From NCBI GenBank assembly GCA_023055505.1, contig JALIRH010000001.1, forward strand, positions 121,245,723-121,309,722: a DNA stretch of 64,000 bases, written 5' to 3'. Origin of the DNA: Callipepla californica brunnescens (Eukaryota; Chordata; Aves; Galliformes; Odontophoridae). The notes below the pieces were generated by a model. That model did no database searches. It was not told the DNA's origin and worked only from the letters and a program-made list of their open reading frames with translations. Of this stretch, positions 1 to 11,600 are shown in pieces; the stretch's first letter is position 1, and each line of letters begins with the position of its first letter. The translations under genes and the position numbers were made by a program.

Positions 1-90
1 TTCGGACCCGGAGTGTCACGATCAAAGGACACCGTCACCCAAGTGTGGCAGACAGCAGGAATACCCCTCCACGTGCACCCTGCTGAGGTG
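1..90 (+). other. possible partial exon cut by the window edge
   Basis: The first 90 bases end in GAG followed by a strong donor, gtgagttcc (GT at 91-92). Frame 1 is open from base 1 to the donor and so is frame 2. No product is recognisable. It could be an untranslated GDPD4 leader exon, an exon of another gene, or chance. A good donor and one open edge are all the evidence there is. Confidence 0.2.
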
Positions 91-857
91 AGTTCCTTCC
101 AGCATCCTCATTCCAGAGATGATCTTTGGTGAAATGCATCCCTCCGACTCATCCCTGCCTGCTCTAAAAGTTAGCACAGCACTGGGGGGGATTTCGATGA
201 CTTTTCTTTAATTCTTTGGAGTTTTGAGAGTGTTGTTCGGCATCCAACAGTGGTGCGACCGAACTGTTTTCTGCATGGGTAGAGAAAACAAAGCCTGAAA
301 AGCTGGAGAGTGGAGAGAATTGATAATAAAGGGGGAGCGAAGTGCAATTTAGGGGGTTTCTGGTGGATTTCTGGGGGAGGAAAAAGGCAGTGAGCAGCCC
401 AGCTTCTCTCCCAGATGAGTTTGCTGTGAGCTGTGGAGAGGAGGAATGGAGCTGGGATGAGGTATGAGCAGTGGGTGGCCATGGGGCTGCAGGGAGGGAA
501 GCGGCGGGCGAGCATTCCTAATGCCTCTCGGATAAAGGGCTGTTTCCATAGGAATTGGGAGAAAGGAGCCTCTCTCTTTCTTCCCATGGCGTGTGAACGG
601 GGAGGTCGTCCCGGGAACAAATAACCCGTGGAAGGGGAACATCTGGGAACAGCTGCAAATAATCATGACCCATTCAGGGAGGCTGAGAGCAGGCAATGGC
701 ACTCGGGTCCAGCTCATCCTTCATGTCCCTGGGGCAGACAATGGTGACCCTTCCCCAGGCTGGGTGCCTTGACATAGGGTCGGTGGTGCAGGTGTAAATC
801 TAGGAGGAGAGCATCCTGGGGAGCTGCTGTAAATCCAGGGACCAGCACTGAGCCAAG

Positions 858-955
858 TTTGGGTTGGATAATGTGGGTTTGGGTTTGACTCTATGCCTTT
901 GCACTTCGGGATAATGTGGGTTTGGGTTGGATAATGCAGGTTTTGGTTGGCTGAA
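858..955. repeat. short imperfect tandem repeat (ggataatgtgggtttgggtt type)
   Basis: A unit close to ggataatgtgggtttgggtt occurs near 866 and again near 909, with a partial third copy ending near 950. Copies are separated by short unrelated sequence. It is low-copy and has no evident function. Confidence 0.5.
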
Positions 956-1782
956 GGTCCAGCCTACGGTGTGTATCTCTTGACTCCTTCTCCTTACTTA
1001 GGGATTCCTGGTCTCCCAATGGGGTTTCTCTGCATTCATCCTCTGGCACAGGACTCCAGGTGGAAGGGAAAAGAGAAGTAATTTCCTACAGCTGCTCAAA
1101 GTGTTTAGCTACGTTTCACTAAAGGAAACGCAGAAAGTGCTGTGGGACCATCTGGATTTTAATTAAAAAAACCCCTCTGGATGTAAAAGGAGCCAAAGCT
1201 GCCTCTTCCTTTCCAACTTTGCTGTTGAAATGTTTAAAAGGTGTGTGAGATTTCTAGGGCACTTCGAAAACTTTGATGAGAAACAAGTTCTACGAGCAGC
1301 CATCGGACTGGGGAGGTGACTGGATGGTGTCTGGTGGACTTCATGTGCCATAGGGGTGATAAAAATGCAGCTCTTTAAGCTCAGTGACAGCTTGTTGCAG
1401 GACGACCTTTGTGCAAGTGGGTGCTTAGTGTGATAAAAAGCAACTATGGCAGAAAACATGATTTCTCCAGGTTTGTGGCCCTTTGGCAGTAAGATTTGCT
1501 AACACTTGTTGCTATGTGGGAATGGGTTTGGGAGACAGCACGTCAACTGAGGGGTGAAACAAATCCCACCCGTGGCCAAGCTTTGGGCACCTCGTACAAG
1601 GGAGAGGAGGCTGCCTGCAGGTGCTCATGTCTTCAGCATCTCATCCTCACCTCATCCTTTATGCGCGAGCTTTTTGGTGGCTGAGAGTTTGTTGTTTGGT
1701 GAGATCCCTTGTATTGGGAGGTTGGTCTTGGTTCTTGTTCCCTACAACGCCTCACCAGCAGGACATTGGTGTAGGGTGTAGG

Positions 1783-1861
1783 GAACCTGCTTTGGCAGGG
1801 GGGTTGGACTCAATGATCTCTAGAGGTCCCTTCCAACCCCTATGATTCTATGATTCTATGA
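1783..1861 (+). mobile_element. CR1 3'-end fragment
   Basis: Contains ggttggactcaatgatctc, then cccttccaacccctatg and two copies of attctatg, the diagnostic 3' terminus of avian CR1 on the + strand. Confidence 0.85.
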
Positions 1862-2004
1862 CATCGGCATCTGCGGCATTTCATCCTTTCTTTGTTCCCT
1901 CCAGGAAAAAAAAAAAAGAGGGAAGGAATTTGAGTCTTTCAAGGGCTGAGCAATCACCATCCCTGGAGGTGGAGGGTGGATGTCACAGTGACATCACAGT
2001 GACA

Positions 2005-2043
2005 TTGGTCGTTCCAGCCTTCATGATTCTATAATTCTATGAT
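2005..2043 (+). mobile_element. very short CR1 3'-end remnant
   Basis: A truncated piece with cgttccagccttcatgattctataattctatg-like content; only the terminal block and tail remain. Confidence 0.5.
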
Positions 2044-3829
2044 CTTACCCTACCCAGCTCCTGGTCCTTCTCTCCTGTCCCTAACTGCCCTGCAGACCTT
2101 TGTGGTGTCCTCAGGAAAGATGTCGTGTTAAGCAGGATGAGGACCTGCTCTGAGGGTCAGGATGGATGCTCTATCCTCCTGGCCCACATCTGCTCTGGTG
2201 CTTGGGTGGTTGTGATCTTGGTGGTGCCTATGATGCTGTAAGAAGAGAGTCATGGAACTCGGACTTGTCATCCCCAGGTATTGTGGTGAGATCTGGCCCT
2301 TGGACACACTGTAGTACACCAGCTCTGTTCTGAAGCCAGCACTTGCATAGAAAAGTGACAGGGGCAAGAAGTCAGCTGTGACAATGGTGCAGTATGCCCA
2401 TGAGGGTGGCTTTGATGTCATCTCTGCTATTGGGTGCAAGAAGAAGGAAGGACATCTCTGCATGCATGAGGCTGCAGTCCCATTGCTTGCATAGAAATGT
2501 TTTGAGTCGGGATTGGAGCATGATTTCAGTTGGTCCCTTCCTGCTCCTAATCCTGGACTTGTTTTGGAAAGTCTCCAGAGTTTGAGAAATAAAAGACACT
2601 TTTAGAATAGGAGGGGGATGGGGGTGGGATGGAGTTGGCAGAATTGGCAAGAACAATTGCTTTTTAAATGACTGCCTATTTCTTAAGATGTACTTGCTAC
2701 TGATTAACCTTTGCTCCGTGATTGCTTTAATTGATTCATGCCTTGAGGCAGTCAGAAAAGTTCTGTGGGGTCACCATGGCTCTCTCCTGAGTGCTGTTTC
2801 CCTGCAAAGTTTTTAACACTTTATAGTTGGGCAGAATCCTATCTGTGCATGTAAAGCAGGTGGATGACACCAAAACGTTTTGCTTTTCCTTCCCCCAGAT
2901 TATCCAACCCCTGCCTCAGTGCTTCAGCTCTGTAACCTCTTCCTTCCCTCTTCTACTATCAGGCTGCACCTATCCCACCCTCCACTTGGGTTCTTGTGAA
3001 TGCTGTTAGGAGGGATAGGGTTTGTTGGTCATTCTGTGAGTATGAGGCACTACAGCAGGGCAAAGTCTATCATGTGCCTGGTAGCGCCTGACTCTCCCAG
3101 ATCCCAGGAAACACTTTCCTTATCAGCTGATGTCTGGCTGCTCTGAGCTTTTCTATGGGGTGGTCTTCTATGAAGCAGTGTCCTTTGGTGCCCAAGTGCC
3201 ACAGCTATATAAAGACAACTCATGAAGCCCAGGATGCAGACAGTCCTTGAAGGTGTGTTGGGATGGGCCTCTTGGGTTTGAGTGATGAAAGCACCTTCAT
3301 TCTGGGCTGGAGTCATGCAATAACACTCTGGATGTGTCTGAGATGCCATCCTGCCTGCTTGACATCTGCCCTTGAATAGGTTGAGCTGTGCCTGTTTCTT
3401 TTCACTGGCTGTAACCATTCAGATGTGGAGGAGATGGGTGCAACCACTGTTCCAGGTAAAGCAGCAGATGCTGGATGCTGATCCAGAAGAGATGGCAATT
3501 CTGGTTACTTTAAGTTCTGAGGACGTACTGCACAAGTGTTGTCTGCATGGGGTGATTCCCACTGTGTGTTCTACCTTGCTGAACAGACCCTGCACCTTTT
3601 CACAAGGGGTGAGAATCAAATGAGCAACATAGTCCTCGTCTGCTGCTCTCATCATGCTTTTGCTGTGTCCTTGTTTCATGGAAAATGGCACAGGGAATGA
3701 AAAAGCTGCCCTGCTTTGTAGAGGGAAACAAGTTCTGGGTGATGACTCCATGGAGGCTGGTATCAGGATCATAGTACAGAATCAATAGAATGATGAAGTG
3801 GTGCGTTGTTAGAGTTGGGGTAGTATGGT

Positions 3830-3894
3830 TAGGCTGTGGTTGGACTTGATGTTCTTGAAGGTCTTTTCCAACTTGAGCAATTCTATGCTTCTAT
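3830..3894 (+). mobile_element. CR1 3'-end fragment
   Basis: Has ggttggacttgatgttcttg, gtcttttccaacttgagc and an attctatgcttctatt tail on the + strand. It directly abuts an oppositely oriented CR1 piece. Confidence 0.75.
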
Positions 3895-3897
3895 TAT

Positions 3898-4050
3898 TTG
3901 AGTTGGAGGGAACCTTTAAAGGCCATCTGGTCTAACTGCTTTGCAATGAACAGAGACATCCACTGCTCCATCAGAAGTTCAGAGCCCCATCCAGACTGAC
4001 CTTGAGTGTCTCCAGGGAAGGGGCACCCACCACCTCTGGGCAACCTGATA
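3898..4050 (-). mobile_element. CR1 fragment, antisense
   Basis: Reads gagttggagggaaccttta, ccatctggtctaactgct, then gtgtctccagggaagggg and caccacctctgggcaacct, the reverse complement of the CR1 3' region. Confidence 0.8.
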
Positions 4051-4719
4051 GGGGACTGGAATGTGGATCTTGAGTGTCAGTCCATCCTTTCACTCCAAAG
4101 TTGGTTCAAAACTTTACTGAGATGACTTATGCAGAGATGCAGTAGTGTTTAACGAGCTAGAAAGAGTTTTGCTCTGGAAATAGCCAAACTGCACTTTTAT
4201 GGCATAAGAATGGGCCAGCCCTGATGCATAGAGATGCCATAAAAGAGAAAGCTCTGTCTGACGACATGGAAATCATCCCTTCCTTGCAGGGGTGTTTTGC
4301 TCCAAGCCCATTAACTTCAGCAGCCTGGGAGAGGGCTGGTACTGGGGGCTTCAGAGAAGTGACCATCCAGGGCCCCCGTCCTTTGTCCAGGCTGAATAGC
4401 ACTCCGCAGTGCTGCCGACAGTGGTATGTGATCTGCAGACCTCTTTTCTTCCTCCCTTTTGGCCGTCAGACAAATTCTTTCCTTGGAGATGGTGCTGGCG
4501 GCAATGTGCTGCCCTCAGCGGGACCATGGGGAGCATGGGGGACGTGGAGGGCCCCCCATGCTGTGTCCCAATCTCATCATCATCCCTGAGCAGCACGGCA
4601 CAAAGAGCTGCTCAGGAATTCAAAGGAGCAGGGAGGGAGCCGAGCCAGGACATGCTGAACTGCACAAAGTGGGATTTATCTTCAAAGAAATGTTTCCCCC
4701 CCATTCTGAGATCCATTTC

Positions 4720-4743
4720 TTTTTTTTTTTTTTTTTTTTTTTT
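4720..4743 (+). repeat. poly(T) tract
   Basis: An uninterrupted run of about 24 T. It could be an antisense poly(A) remnant; no adjacent element explains it. Confidence 0.9.
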
Positions 4744-5010
4744 CATTTCTCCCAAAGGTTTCATTCCTCCTCCTGCCCTTCCCCCTCCAGGCTTTGAGTT
4801 CTGGGAGTACTTTTTGCCTCCCCACAGTTGCTGTTCAGTGGTGGCAGAGAGACTTCTTAGAAAGCTGTGGGCTACCTGGAGCAAAGCCCAGGGCTGAGCT
4901 CCACGTGCTCCATGAGACAGAGCTGAATCCTGCATGGGCAGGACACGGGTCAAAGCCACCACTGCCAGCAACACATGGCCATGAGACACAGTGGGTGCCC
5001 TGTCCTCGGC

Positions 5011-5134
5011 AGGATGCTCAAGGCCAGGTTGGATGGGGTTTTGGGCAACCTGGTCTGGTGGAAGGTACCCCTGCCTATGGAGGGATTGGGCTTTAATTTC
5101 CCTTCCAACTCAAACCATTCTGTGATTCTATGAT
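5011..5134 (+). mobile_element. CR1 3'-end fragment
   Basis: Contains ggatgctcaaggccaggttg, ttgggcaacctggtctgg, cccttccaactcaaacc and attctgtgattctatg, a standard sense-strand CR1 terminus. Confidence 0.9.
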
Positions 5135-6373
5135 AACCCAAACTTGTAGATTATAAATCACTTTTATGAAGGAGCACAGGGTCAGAATCAGAGGAGAGGA
5201 ACTGCTGATGGCCACCAACAGGGCCAAAGCAACTCCTGTGTCCCACTCAACTCTGTGCATCAGGTCCATGCTTTGGCTGTTTTGGGGTGTTCTGGGGGCT
5301 GGCCACCGATCTGTTAATTGTGCAAGGTCTTTGTAAACCCTTTGTCTAAACTGCTTCTGGTTTGTAATGCATTTATGCCTAATTTAATGGCACTGTGCTG
5401 TTGCTGATCATCTGGTTGTAGTCCTGGACCAGCTGGGCTTCTCTCCATGTCTCATATTCTCCATACAGCAAAGCTCTAACTTTGAACACCTCTAGAAGGT
5501 ACTGAGAAGCTTGCAGGAAAGATTAAGGGGTGATGGTCTCCCACCACACCAAGGAAATGTATGTGCTGTAGAACAGACTTGTCACTACTCTACATAAGTG
5601 CCCTATGCACCTAGTGTGGTTGAATCTTATGTAGGGAGCTTCAGCTCCCACCCCAAACTCTGGTCTAGCAGATAACAACCTCCTTAGGGTCCTGACCCCA
5701 AATCTGATGGTTTATCACATCTATGGGGCATTTCAGGATAATCCCATTAATGAATCAGCATTAATAGAAGCTTTAACGTCACACATTTCCTTCCTCACTT
5801 GGAGCAATAAAATACTTTCTGTCCTTGCCAAGATATCCTTGCTCATCTACTCATACCCAAGCATTGCCTACAGGTCTGTGGTTGCTTGGATGGGAATTTC
5901 TCAACCCTTCAGCTTTTTGTGGCTGTGTATTCAAAAAGCCTGGAGGAATGTTTGGGAATGTGATCCCAGTGCTTATTGCAAGTGGAGTCCTTTGCCACAC
6001 AACTCTAGCTCACAGAATAGGTCTGTCCTGTGATACTACCCCTAATCTCTTCCACTTTATTTTCTGTACCATACAACTTATCTACACTTCTCTAGAATCT
6101 GTATAACATGACATCTGCTTGGGTGCAAGAAAATTGCAAAAAAGCAATTGCTGTTTCTGTCTCATTCTTTCAATTTGGAAAAAAAAATAACCTTCTTCAC
6201 CGTTATTTTCTGTGTTATGTTTTCATACTGGGTTCTTCTGCAAGAGTGCAGCGTGTGTTGCATGAATGGGACCTGCCCTTGGATCAGAGCTTTGTTGTAC
6301 TGGGAGCTGTGTGAACACCCTGGGAAAGTAGCTCCTGAAAAGCACATTATCCCCATAGCCATTTCATACAGAT

Positions 6374-6461
6374 GTTTTTATTTTGTTTTGTTTTATTTTA
6401 TTTTATTTTATTTTATTTTAGTTTAGTTTAGTTTAGTTTAGTTTAGTGTAGTTTAGTTTAT
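6374..6461 (+). repeat. compound microsatellite (TTTTA)n then (GTTTA)n
   Basis: About eight copies of tttta switch abruptly to about eight copies of gttta, with one gtgta variant. The switch is a single-base change within a pentanucleotide unit. Confidence 0.9.
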
Positions 6462-6989
6462 TGAAATCTCTGGTGTGTCATAGCTTTCCAGGCCCTTCAA
6501 TGGTTAAATTGGGTCCTACCCACATTTTAGTGCTTGGGAAGCTATGGGAAAAAAAAAAAGTTAAGGTATAAAAATCTTCTGTGCTCAGGTCAGTGATTGA
6601 TGTAAGAGTTGAAAACTTCTTTGTTGTCCTCAGTCAGGATTTCCTCTTCTCTGTTATCATCAATAAAATTGACAGAAATTACTGCTGTTTTGGACTTCAA
6701 AAACATCTTGAGTTGGACACAGGTTTTGTCCTCTTGGTGCTGGAGCATCCCTTCCTTGGACCGGTGAATCCCACGGCTGGGGGTGGTGGTCTTCCTTCAT
6801 TACCTGAACCCATGGTGATGGAGAGGCTGTGCCTTTGTCCTTCAGATCATGGGGATAAGAGGCTGGTGTGGGCTGGAGGCCACCAAGATGGGCTGGTGGC
6901 CACCTTCACTTGAGAGGTGTCATGGAGGTTCCTGGAAGGACAACTGGGACTCTCTGGAGGGAAGATGGGGAGGTAGAACCTCCTAGAAG

Positions 6990-7105
6990 GAATCATAGAA
7001 TCACACAGGTTGGAAAAGACCTTAAAGATCGTTGAGTCCAACCATGACCTAACCATTCTGCCCTAACTTCAACAGCCCCTCTGCTAAATCGTGTCCCTGA
7101 TCAAA
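6990..7105 (-). mobile_element. CR1 fragment, antisense
   Basis: Begins aatcatagaatcacacaggttgg and continues aaaagaccttaaagatcgttg and agtccaaccatgacctaacc, the reverse-complemented CR1 3' end. Confidence 0.9.
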
Positions 7106-7449
7106 AGGAGTGTTGGTAGGCAGCCCTGGGAAGCCCTTTTCCAGAAGAAGGGCAGAGTGAGCTGGGGTGGATGTCTCCAGAAAGTGGGGTAGACCTCTTT
7201 ATAAGGTTGTAATCAGTCAAAAAGAATTGAAACCCAGACCCTAGGGTGGGAATTGCCTTATGTTCCCTCTCAAAAGAAACTTTCCCAACTGAAACCATCC
7301 CTGTATGAACCAATATCATCTCTTCATTCCTTCAGATGGTGTGTCAATCTTTGCTGAACCGAAATCACACTTTTGGGAAGTTTTTATGTAATAAGCTACA
7401 GGCATACATGTGGGTCCAGCCAAAGCTGTGGCATCTGTGAAGTCTCCTC

Positions 7450-7749
7450 CTCTCCTCTCCTCTCCTCTCCTCTCCTCTCCTCTCCTCTCCTCTCCTCTCC
7501 TCTCCTCTCCTCTCCTCTCCTCTCCTCTCCTCTCCTCTCCTCTCCTCTCCTCTCCTCTCCTCTCCTCTCCTCTCCTCTCCTCTCCTCTCCTCTCCTCTCC
7601 TCTCCTCTCCTCTCCTCTCCTCTCCTCTCCTCTCCTCTCCTCTCCTCTCCTCTCCTCTCCTCTCCTCTCCTCTCCTCTCCTCTCCTCTCCTCTCCTCTCC
7701 TCTCCTCTCCTCTCCTCTCCTCTCCTCTCCTCTCCTCTCCTCCTCTCCT
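7450..7749 (+). repeat. (TCTCC)n pentanucleotide array, about 60 copies
   Basis: About 300 bp of essentially perfect cctct/tctcc repeat. It is a pure polypyrimidine strand with a purine complement (GGAGA). A degraded C/T tract follows to about 7862. Open frames through it (SSPLL repeats) are artefacts of the repeat. The copy number in the assembly may not equal the true number. Confidence 0.98.
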
Positions 7750-7862
7750 TTTTTCTTTCTTATCCCTCCTTCCCTCCCTCCTTCCCTCCTTCCTTCACTT
7801 CCTCCTTCCTTCTTTTCCTTCCTTCCTTCTTTTCCTTCCTTTGTCTTTTTTCTTTATTCTAC
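7750..7862 (+). repeat. degenerate polypyrimidine tract
   Basis: C/T-rich sequence of ccttccctccctcc and tttcttt types, continuing the strand asymmetry of the adjacent perfect array with few purines. Confidence 0.85.
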
Positions 7863-8303
7863 AATTCTTCTTCTATTTTTTTAAATCTACTATTCTCTGG
7901 CTTTATCCAAAACACTTGTTTTGCTCCTATCAGGGAAGGGAAAATCTATTGTAACACTATGAGACCCTTTTGCAAACATGATGATTTCCCCCTGCCTGTT
8001 TCCACGCAAAACTGAAAGCATTTGTACAAAATCCATTGCAAATGCTCTGAGGTCTGGCCAATAATTTCCTGGACACACATTTGTTAACACAACCCATAAA
8101 GTGCTTTGAAGATGAAGCAAAACAGCTGTAATTTCTAATGGTGATGATTATGATTAAATGAGGTTTCTGCAACTGATTGTGGACCATGAGTCATCCCCCA
8201 GGAATGAAGACAGGGGACACACATGCTCCAAACACAAGAACATGTTGAGAGAGGTTCCCTACCAGAAAATGGAGACTGAGCATTTTGGGGGAAATGTAGG
8301 AGT

Positions 8304-8403
8304 NNNNNNNNNNNNNNNNNNNNNNNNNNNNNNNNNNNNNNNNNNNNNNNNNNNNNNNNNNNNNNNNNNNNNNNNNNNNNNNNNNNNNNNNNNNNNNNNN
8401 NNN
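8304..8403. other. assembly gap (100 N)
   Basis: Exactly 100 consecutive N, the usual placeholder for a gap of unknown size. It sits between two mirror-oriented pentanucleotide arrays, so local order and length are not secure. Confidence 0.99.
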
Positions 8404-8534
8404 TGCGTTGAATTGTACAACTACATATTAAATGAATAAAAAAATGAAAAATATATCGTTCCAATGTCCAGAGGAACAATTACTCCTCATTAACCCCTAC
8501 CACTTCTGATTCGTACGTTACTTCCTGTGGTGAG

Positions 8535-8802
8535 TCCTATTGTTTCAATAGGATGAGAGGTAATGGCTTTTAAGTAGCATCAGCGGAAGCTCAGGTTGGA
8601 TATTAGGGACTATTACTTCTCAGGAACAGTGGTGAGGGTGTTGGAATGGGCTGCCCATGGTGGAGTCACCATCCCTGGAGCTGTTCAATAATAGTGGATA
8701 TCACACCGAGTGATGTGGGTTAGTGGTGTTGTGGTGGTGGGTTGATGGTTGGACTAGGTGATCTTAATGGCCTTTCCAACCTTAATGATACTATGGTTTC
8801 TT
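8535..8802 (+). mobile_element. CR1 3' fragment (about 270 bp)
   Basis: Reads ggatgagaggtaatggctttt, gctcaggttggatattaggg, gaatgggctgcccatggtgg, catccctggagctgttcaa, ggttggactaggtgatctta and cctttccaaccttaatga. A longer CR1 3' piece, sense strand, close to the assembly gap. Confidence 0.9.
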
Positions 8803-9090
8803 TGCCCTAAGGATTGTGATCTTCTGCTTCAATCCCACCTGCTATTCAATCCATGAGAAATTTGTCTTGAGCTGCACATAATGGGATCCCACACAGAAGG
8901 AAGGTATAATTAGGGCTTATACAGAAAGTGTTGAAAGTCTTAGTGATAAATTATAATTATCACCTGCCAGAGAAAGGAAAGGAAATAGAGTATATCCCAT
9001 ATCACAGGGAGATCATGACTAGCCGTGTTTTATATGAAATTTCTTCTTTTCCTTTGTAAAACCTCCTGAATTCTCTCAAAAGAAATTGAA

Positions 9091-9594
9091 AGAGGAGAGG
9101 AGAGGAGAGGAGAGGAGAGGAGAGGAGAGGAGAGGAGAGGAGAGGAGAGGAGAGGAGAGGAGAGGAGAGGAGAGGAGAGGAGAGGAGAGGAGAGGAGAGG
9201 AGAGGAGAGGAGAGGAGAGGAGAGGAGAGGAGAGGAGAGGAGAGGAGAGGAGAGGAGAGGAGAGGAGAGGAGAGGAGAGGAGAGGAGAGGAGAGGAGAGG
9301 AGAGGAGAGGAGAGGAGAGGAGAGGAGAGGAGAGGAGAGGAGAGGAGAGGAGAGGAGAGGAGAGGAGAGGAGAGGAGAGGAGAGGAGAGGAGAGGAGAGG
9401 AGAGGAGAGGAGAGGAGAGGAGAGGAGAGGAGAGGAGAGGAGAGGAGAGGAGAGGAGAGGAGAGGAGAGGAGAGGAGAGGAGAGGAGAGGAGAGGAGAGG
9501 AGAGGAGAGGAGAGGAGAGGAGAGGAGAGGAGAGGAGAGGAGAGGAGAGGAGAGGAGAGGAGAGGAGAGGAGAGGAGAGGAGAGGAGAGGAGAG
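9091..9594 (+). repeat. (GGAGA)n pentanucleotide array, about 100 copies
   Basis: About 500 bp of perfect agagg repeat ending at an aaggacaaaag junction. It is the reverse complement of the array at 7450-7749. The purine strand (GGAGA) can in principle form triplex/H-DNA or GGA-type quadruplex structures. Translations in all frames are repeat artefacts. Confidence 0.98.
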
Positions 9595-10559
9595 GGAGAG
9601 AAGGACAAAAGTAAAATAAAGACAAAGAACTTCTACTTGTTCATAGGCTTGCATCCCAAGCAAGATCTTGTAGGCTTCTGCATCTGGGCCATGCAGAATG
9701 TTTCCTATTTTTTTCTCCAACTACTTCCTCCACCATCCTTGGGTAATTTCTCATACTTCTCCTCACCCTCTGTCAAGCAGTGGGAACAGAGCAGCTCTGC
9801 TCCGCTGCCTGCAGTTGCAGGGACTGTTACTAGTGAGCAAACAATATCTGTTTGCTAGGGAAAGGCCTGAGGTCTCCTGGGCTTGTGGAGCTGGAAAACA
9901 TGTGTTACCGCTTTCACAGCTCACTTACTAAGCCCTAGACTTTGGTTTCCTATTGATGTATGTTTTCCTGCTTGCTCTTTACTCCTTTGTCTTTCCCAGT
10001 GAATGGGTTTGGGGTTTGCAATCACCCTTCTCTGGTCATGTACCTTTGCCTGGTGGGGATGAGCACGGTTGCAGATAGCCTCTGAATTTTAGGACCACTG
10101 CTTCAAATCTCAATGCAAGTGCAGTGAAGCCTCTTGCTGTGTGCTAGTGATGACTGAGCAGCTCCAGATCCTATCAAGAACCTTTGGACTCTGCCATATG
10201 TTGCAGTGTTGTCTGCCCTTTAGCTGGTTGCTGGGTCTAGAAGCAGGGATATTATCTTCGTGAGGATCAGATGCTTGTGGATTTTGCATTTGATGTGATC
10301 TGAGGCACTGGAGATTCAGACAGACCTTGGAAGAGATGTTCTTGTGGCTTCTGAATGCTATGCTACAACTGGAAGTCTGAGGACAAGGGTGGAGGGCCAT
10401 GGGAGGATATCAACCACAGTAGCTCTCATCCCCTCACTGGTTCTTGTTGTAGAAGAAGAAGGCTCCTTATAAAGAGCTTCAAAGTTTCATATTCCATAGT
10501 GTAGATTCATAAGCTTTCACACCACCTCATGCTGAAAGGAGGTGCCTGCTCAGGATTGC

Positions 10560-10622
10560 CGAATCATAGAATATTCAGAGTTGGAAGCGACTCATAACAA
10601 TCACCAAGTCCAACTCCTGGAG
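10560..10622 (-). mobile_element. CR1 3'-end fragment, antisense
   Basis: Reads gaatcatagaatattcagagttgg, gcgactcataacaatc and aagtccaactcctgg, reverse-complemented CR1. Confidence 0.85.
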
Positions 10623-11381
10623 GAGAGACCAAGAAGACAACTTGGTTGGTTTGTCTGTGGTAAAGACTGAAGATCTGTGAAATGTTAAATGTTTCCCATT
10701 ATGTGGGATTCTGTGCTCACTCTTTCCAAGAACTCTATCGAGACAGCATTCATCCGAACAGTTGTGAAATACATAACAGAGGAAAAAATTAAACTGCTCT
10801 CTGTATCTTTGAAAAACCTTTGAAAGGTAAAACTTCTTCAGATGGGATTAGCCTGTCTAGGGAGCTAGTTGTAACTCCATCTGTGGCAATTTTTATGAGG
10901 AAGATAGACTATTACAAAGATTTAACGTCCAGCCAGCAAAAAGGAGAGAACAGTGTTTCAAGGTCCCTGCAATTTGTTTTCCTGTCAAATGCTGTACACT
11001 CATAGTCAAATAATGATATATGAACCTCATGCACGCATCAGGAATGCAGCAGCAAGTCTCAAGGTCTTCTGACAGAAAAACAGATGTTCTTTGATTGAGT
11101 GTCTTCATCCCTATTGCGGAAGGAGAAGGATGAAGCCTTAAATCAAGGGCTGCGGAAGAACAAGTGCTGTGGATGGGGAAAATTGTGGTCTAGGGATCCT
11201 CATAGAAAGATATTGGTGAACTTTGAGAAGTGGCCTGACCCCATCATATCCAACAGTATGGGGTTCACCCTGACTAGCCTGGATGGCCTCTCTGCCTCGG
11301 GAAGGCATTCAAAGCATGGCGCACCTGGGCACTCTTCAGTTAGCTGTGGTCCAAACTGACAACTCTTGTGTTTCATTTAAT

Positions 11382-11600
11382 CACAGAATCATTAAGGTTG
11401 GAACAGACCTCTAAGATCACCAAGCCCTACCCCAACCCATCCCACCACACCCACTGATGTCCCCATGTGCCACATCTCCAGGGTTGATGAACACGTCCAG
11501 GGATGGTGACTCCACCACCTCCCTGGGTAACCTGTGCCAGTGCATTACTACTGTTTTGGACAAGAAACTTCTAATATCCAATATCTATCCCTTCTCATTT
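11382..11600 (-). mobile_element. CR1 fragment, antisense (about 220 bp)
   Basis: Reads atcacagaatcattaaggttgg, accaagccctaccccaaccc, ccagggatggtgactccacc and ctgggtaacctgtgccagtg. A long antisense CR1 3' segment. Confidence 0.9.

Noticed and set aside
171..717. Overlapping open frames of 149 and 122 codons on the - strand
   Set aside because: Composition looks random, both frames overlap, and no family signature or splice-supported structure is visible.
4224..4989. Several open frames of 110-160 codons on both strands
   Set aside because: They mutually overlap and pass through a poly(T) run that encodes FFFFF or KKKKK; no recognisable protein.
7373..8015. Long open frames rich in SSPLL repeats on the + strand
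   Set aside because: They are translations of the (TCTCC)n microsatellite; every frame of a pentanucleotide repeat without stops stays open.
9002..9720. Long open frames (SSPLL on -, GEERR on +)
   Set aside because: Repeat artefacts of the (GGAGA)n array, with no unique domain before or after.
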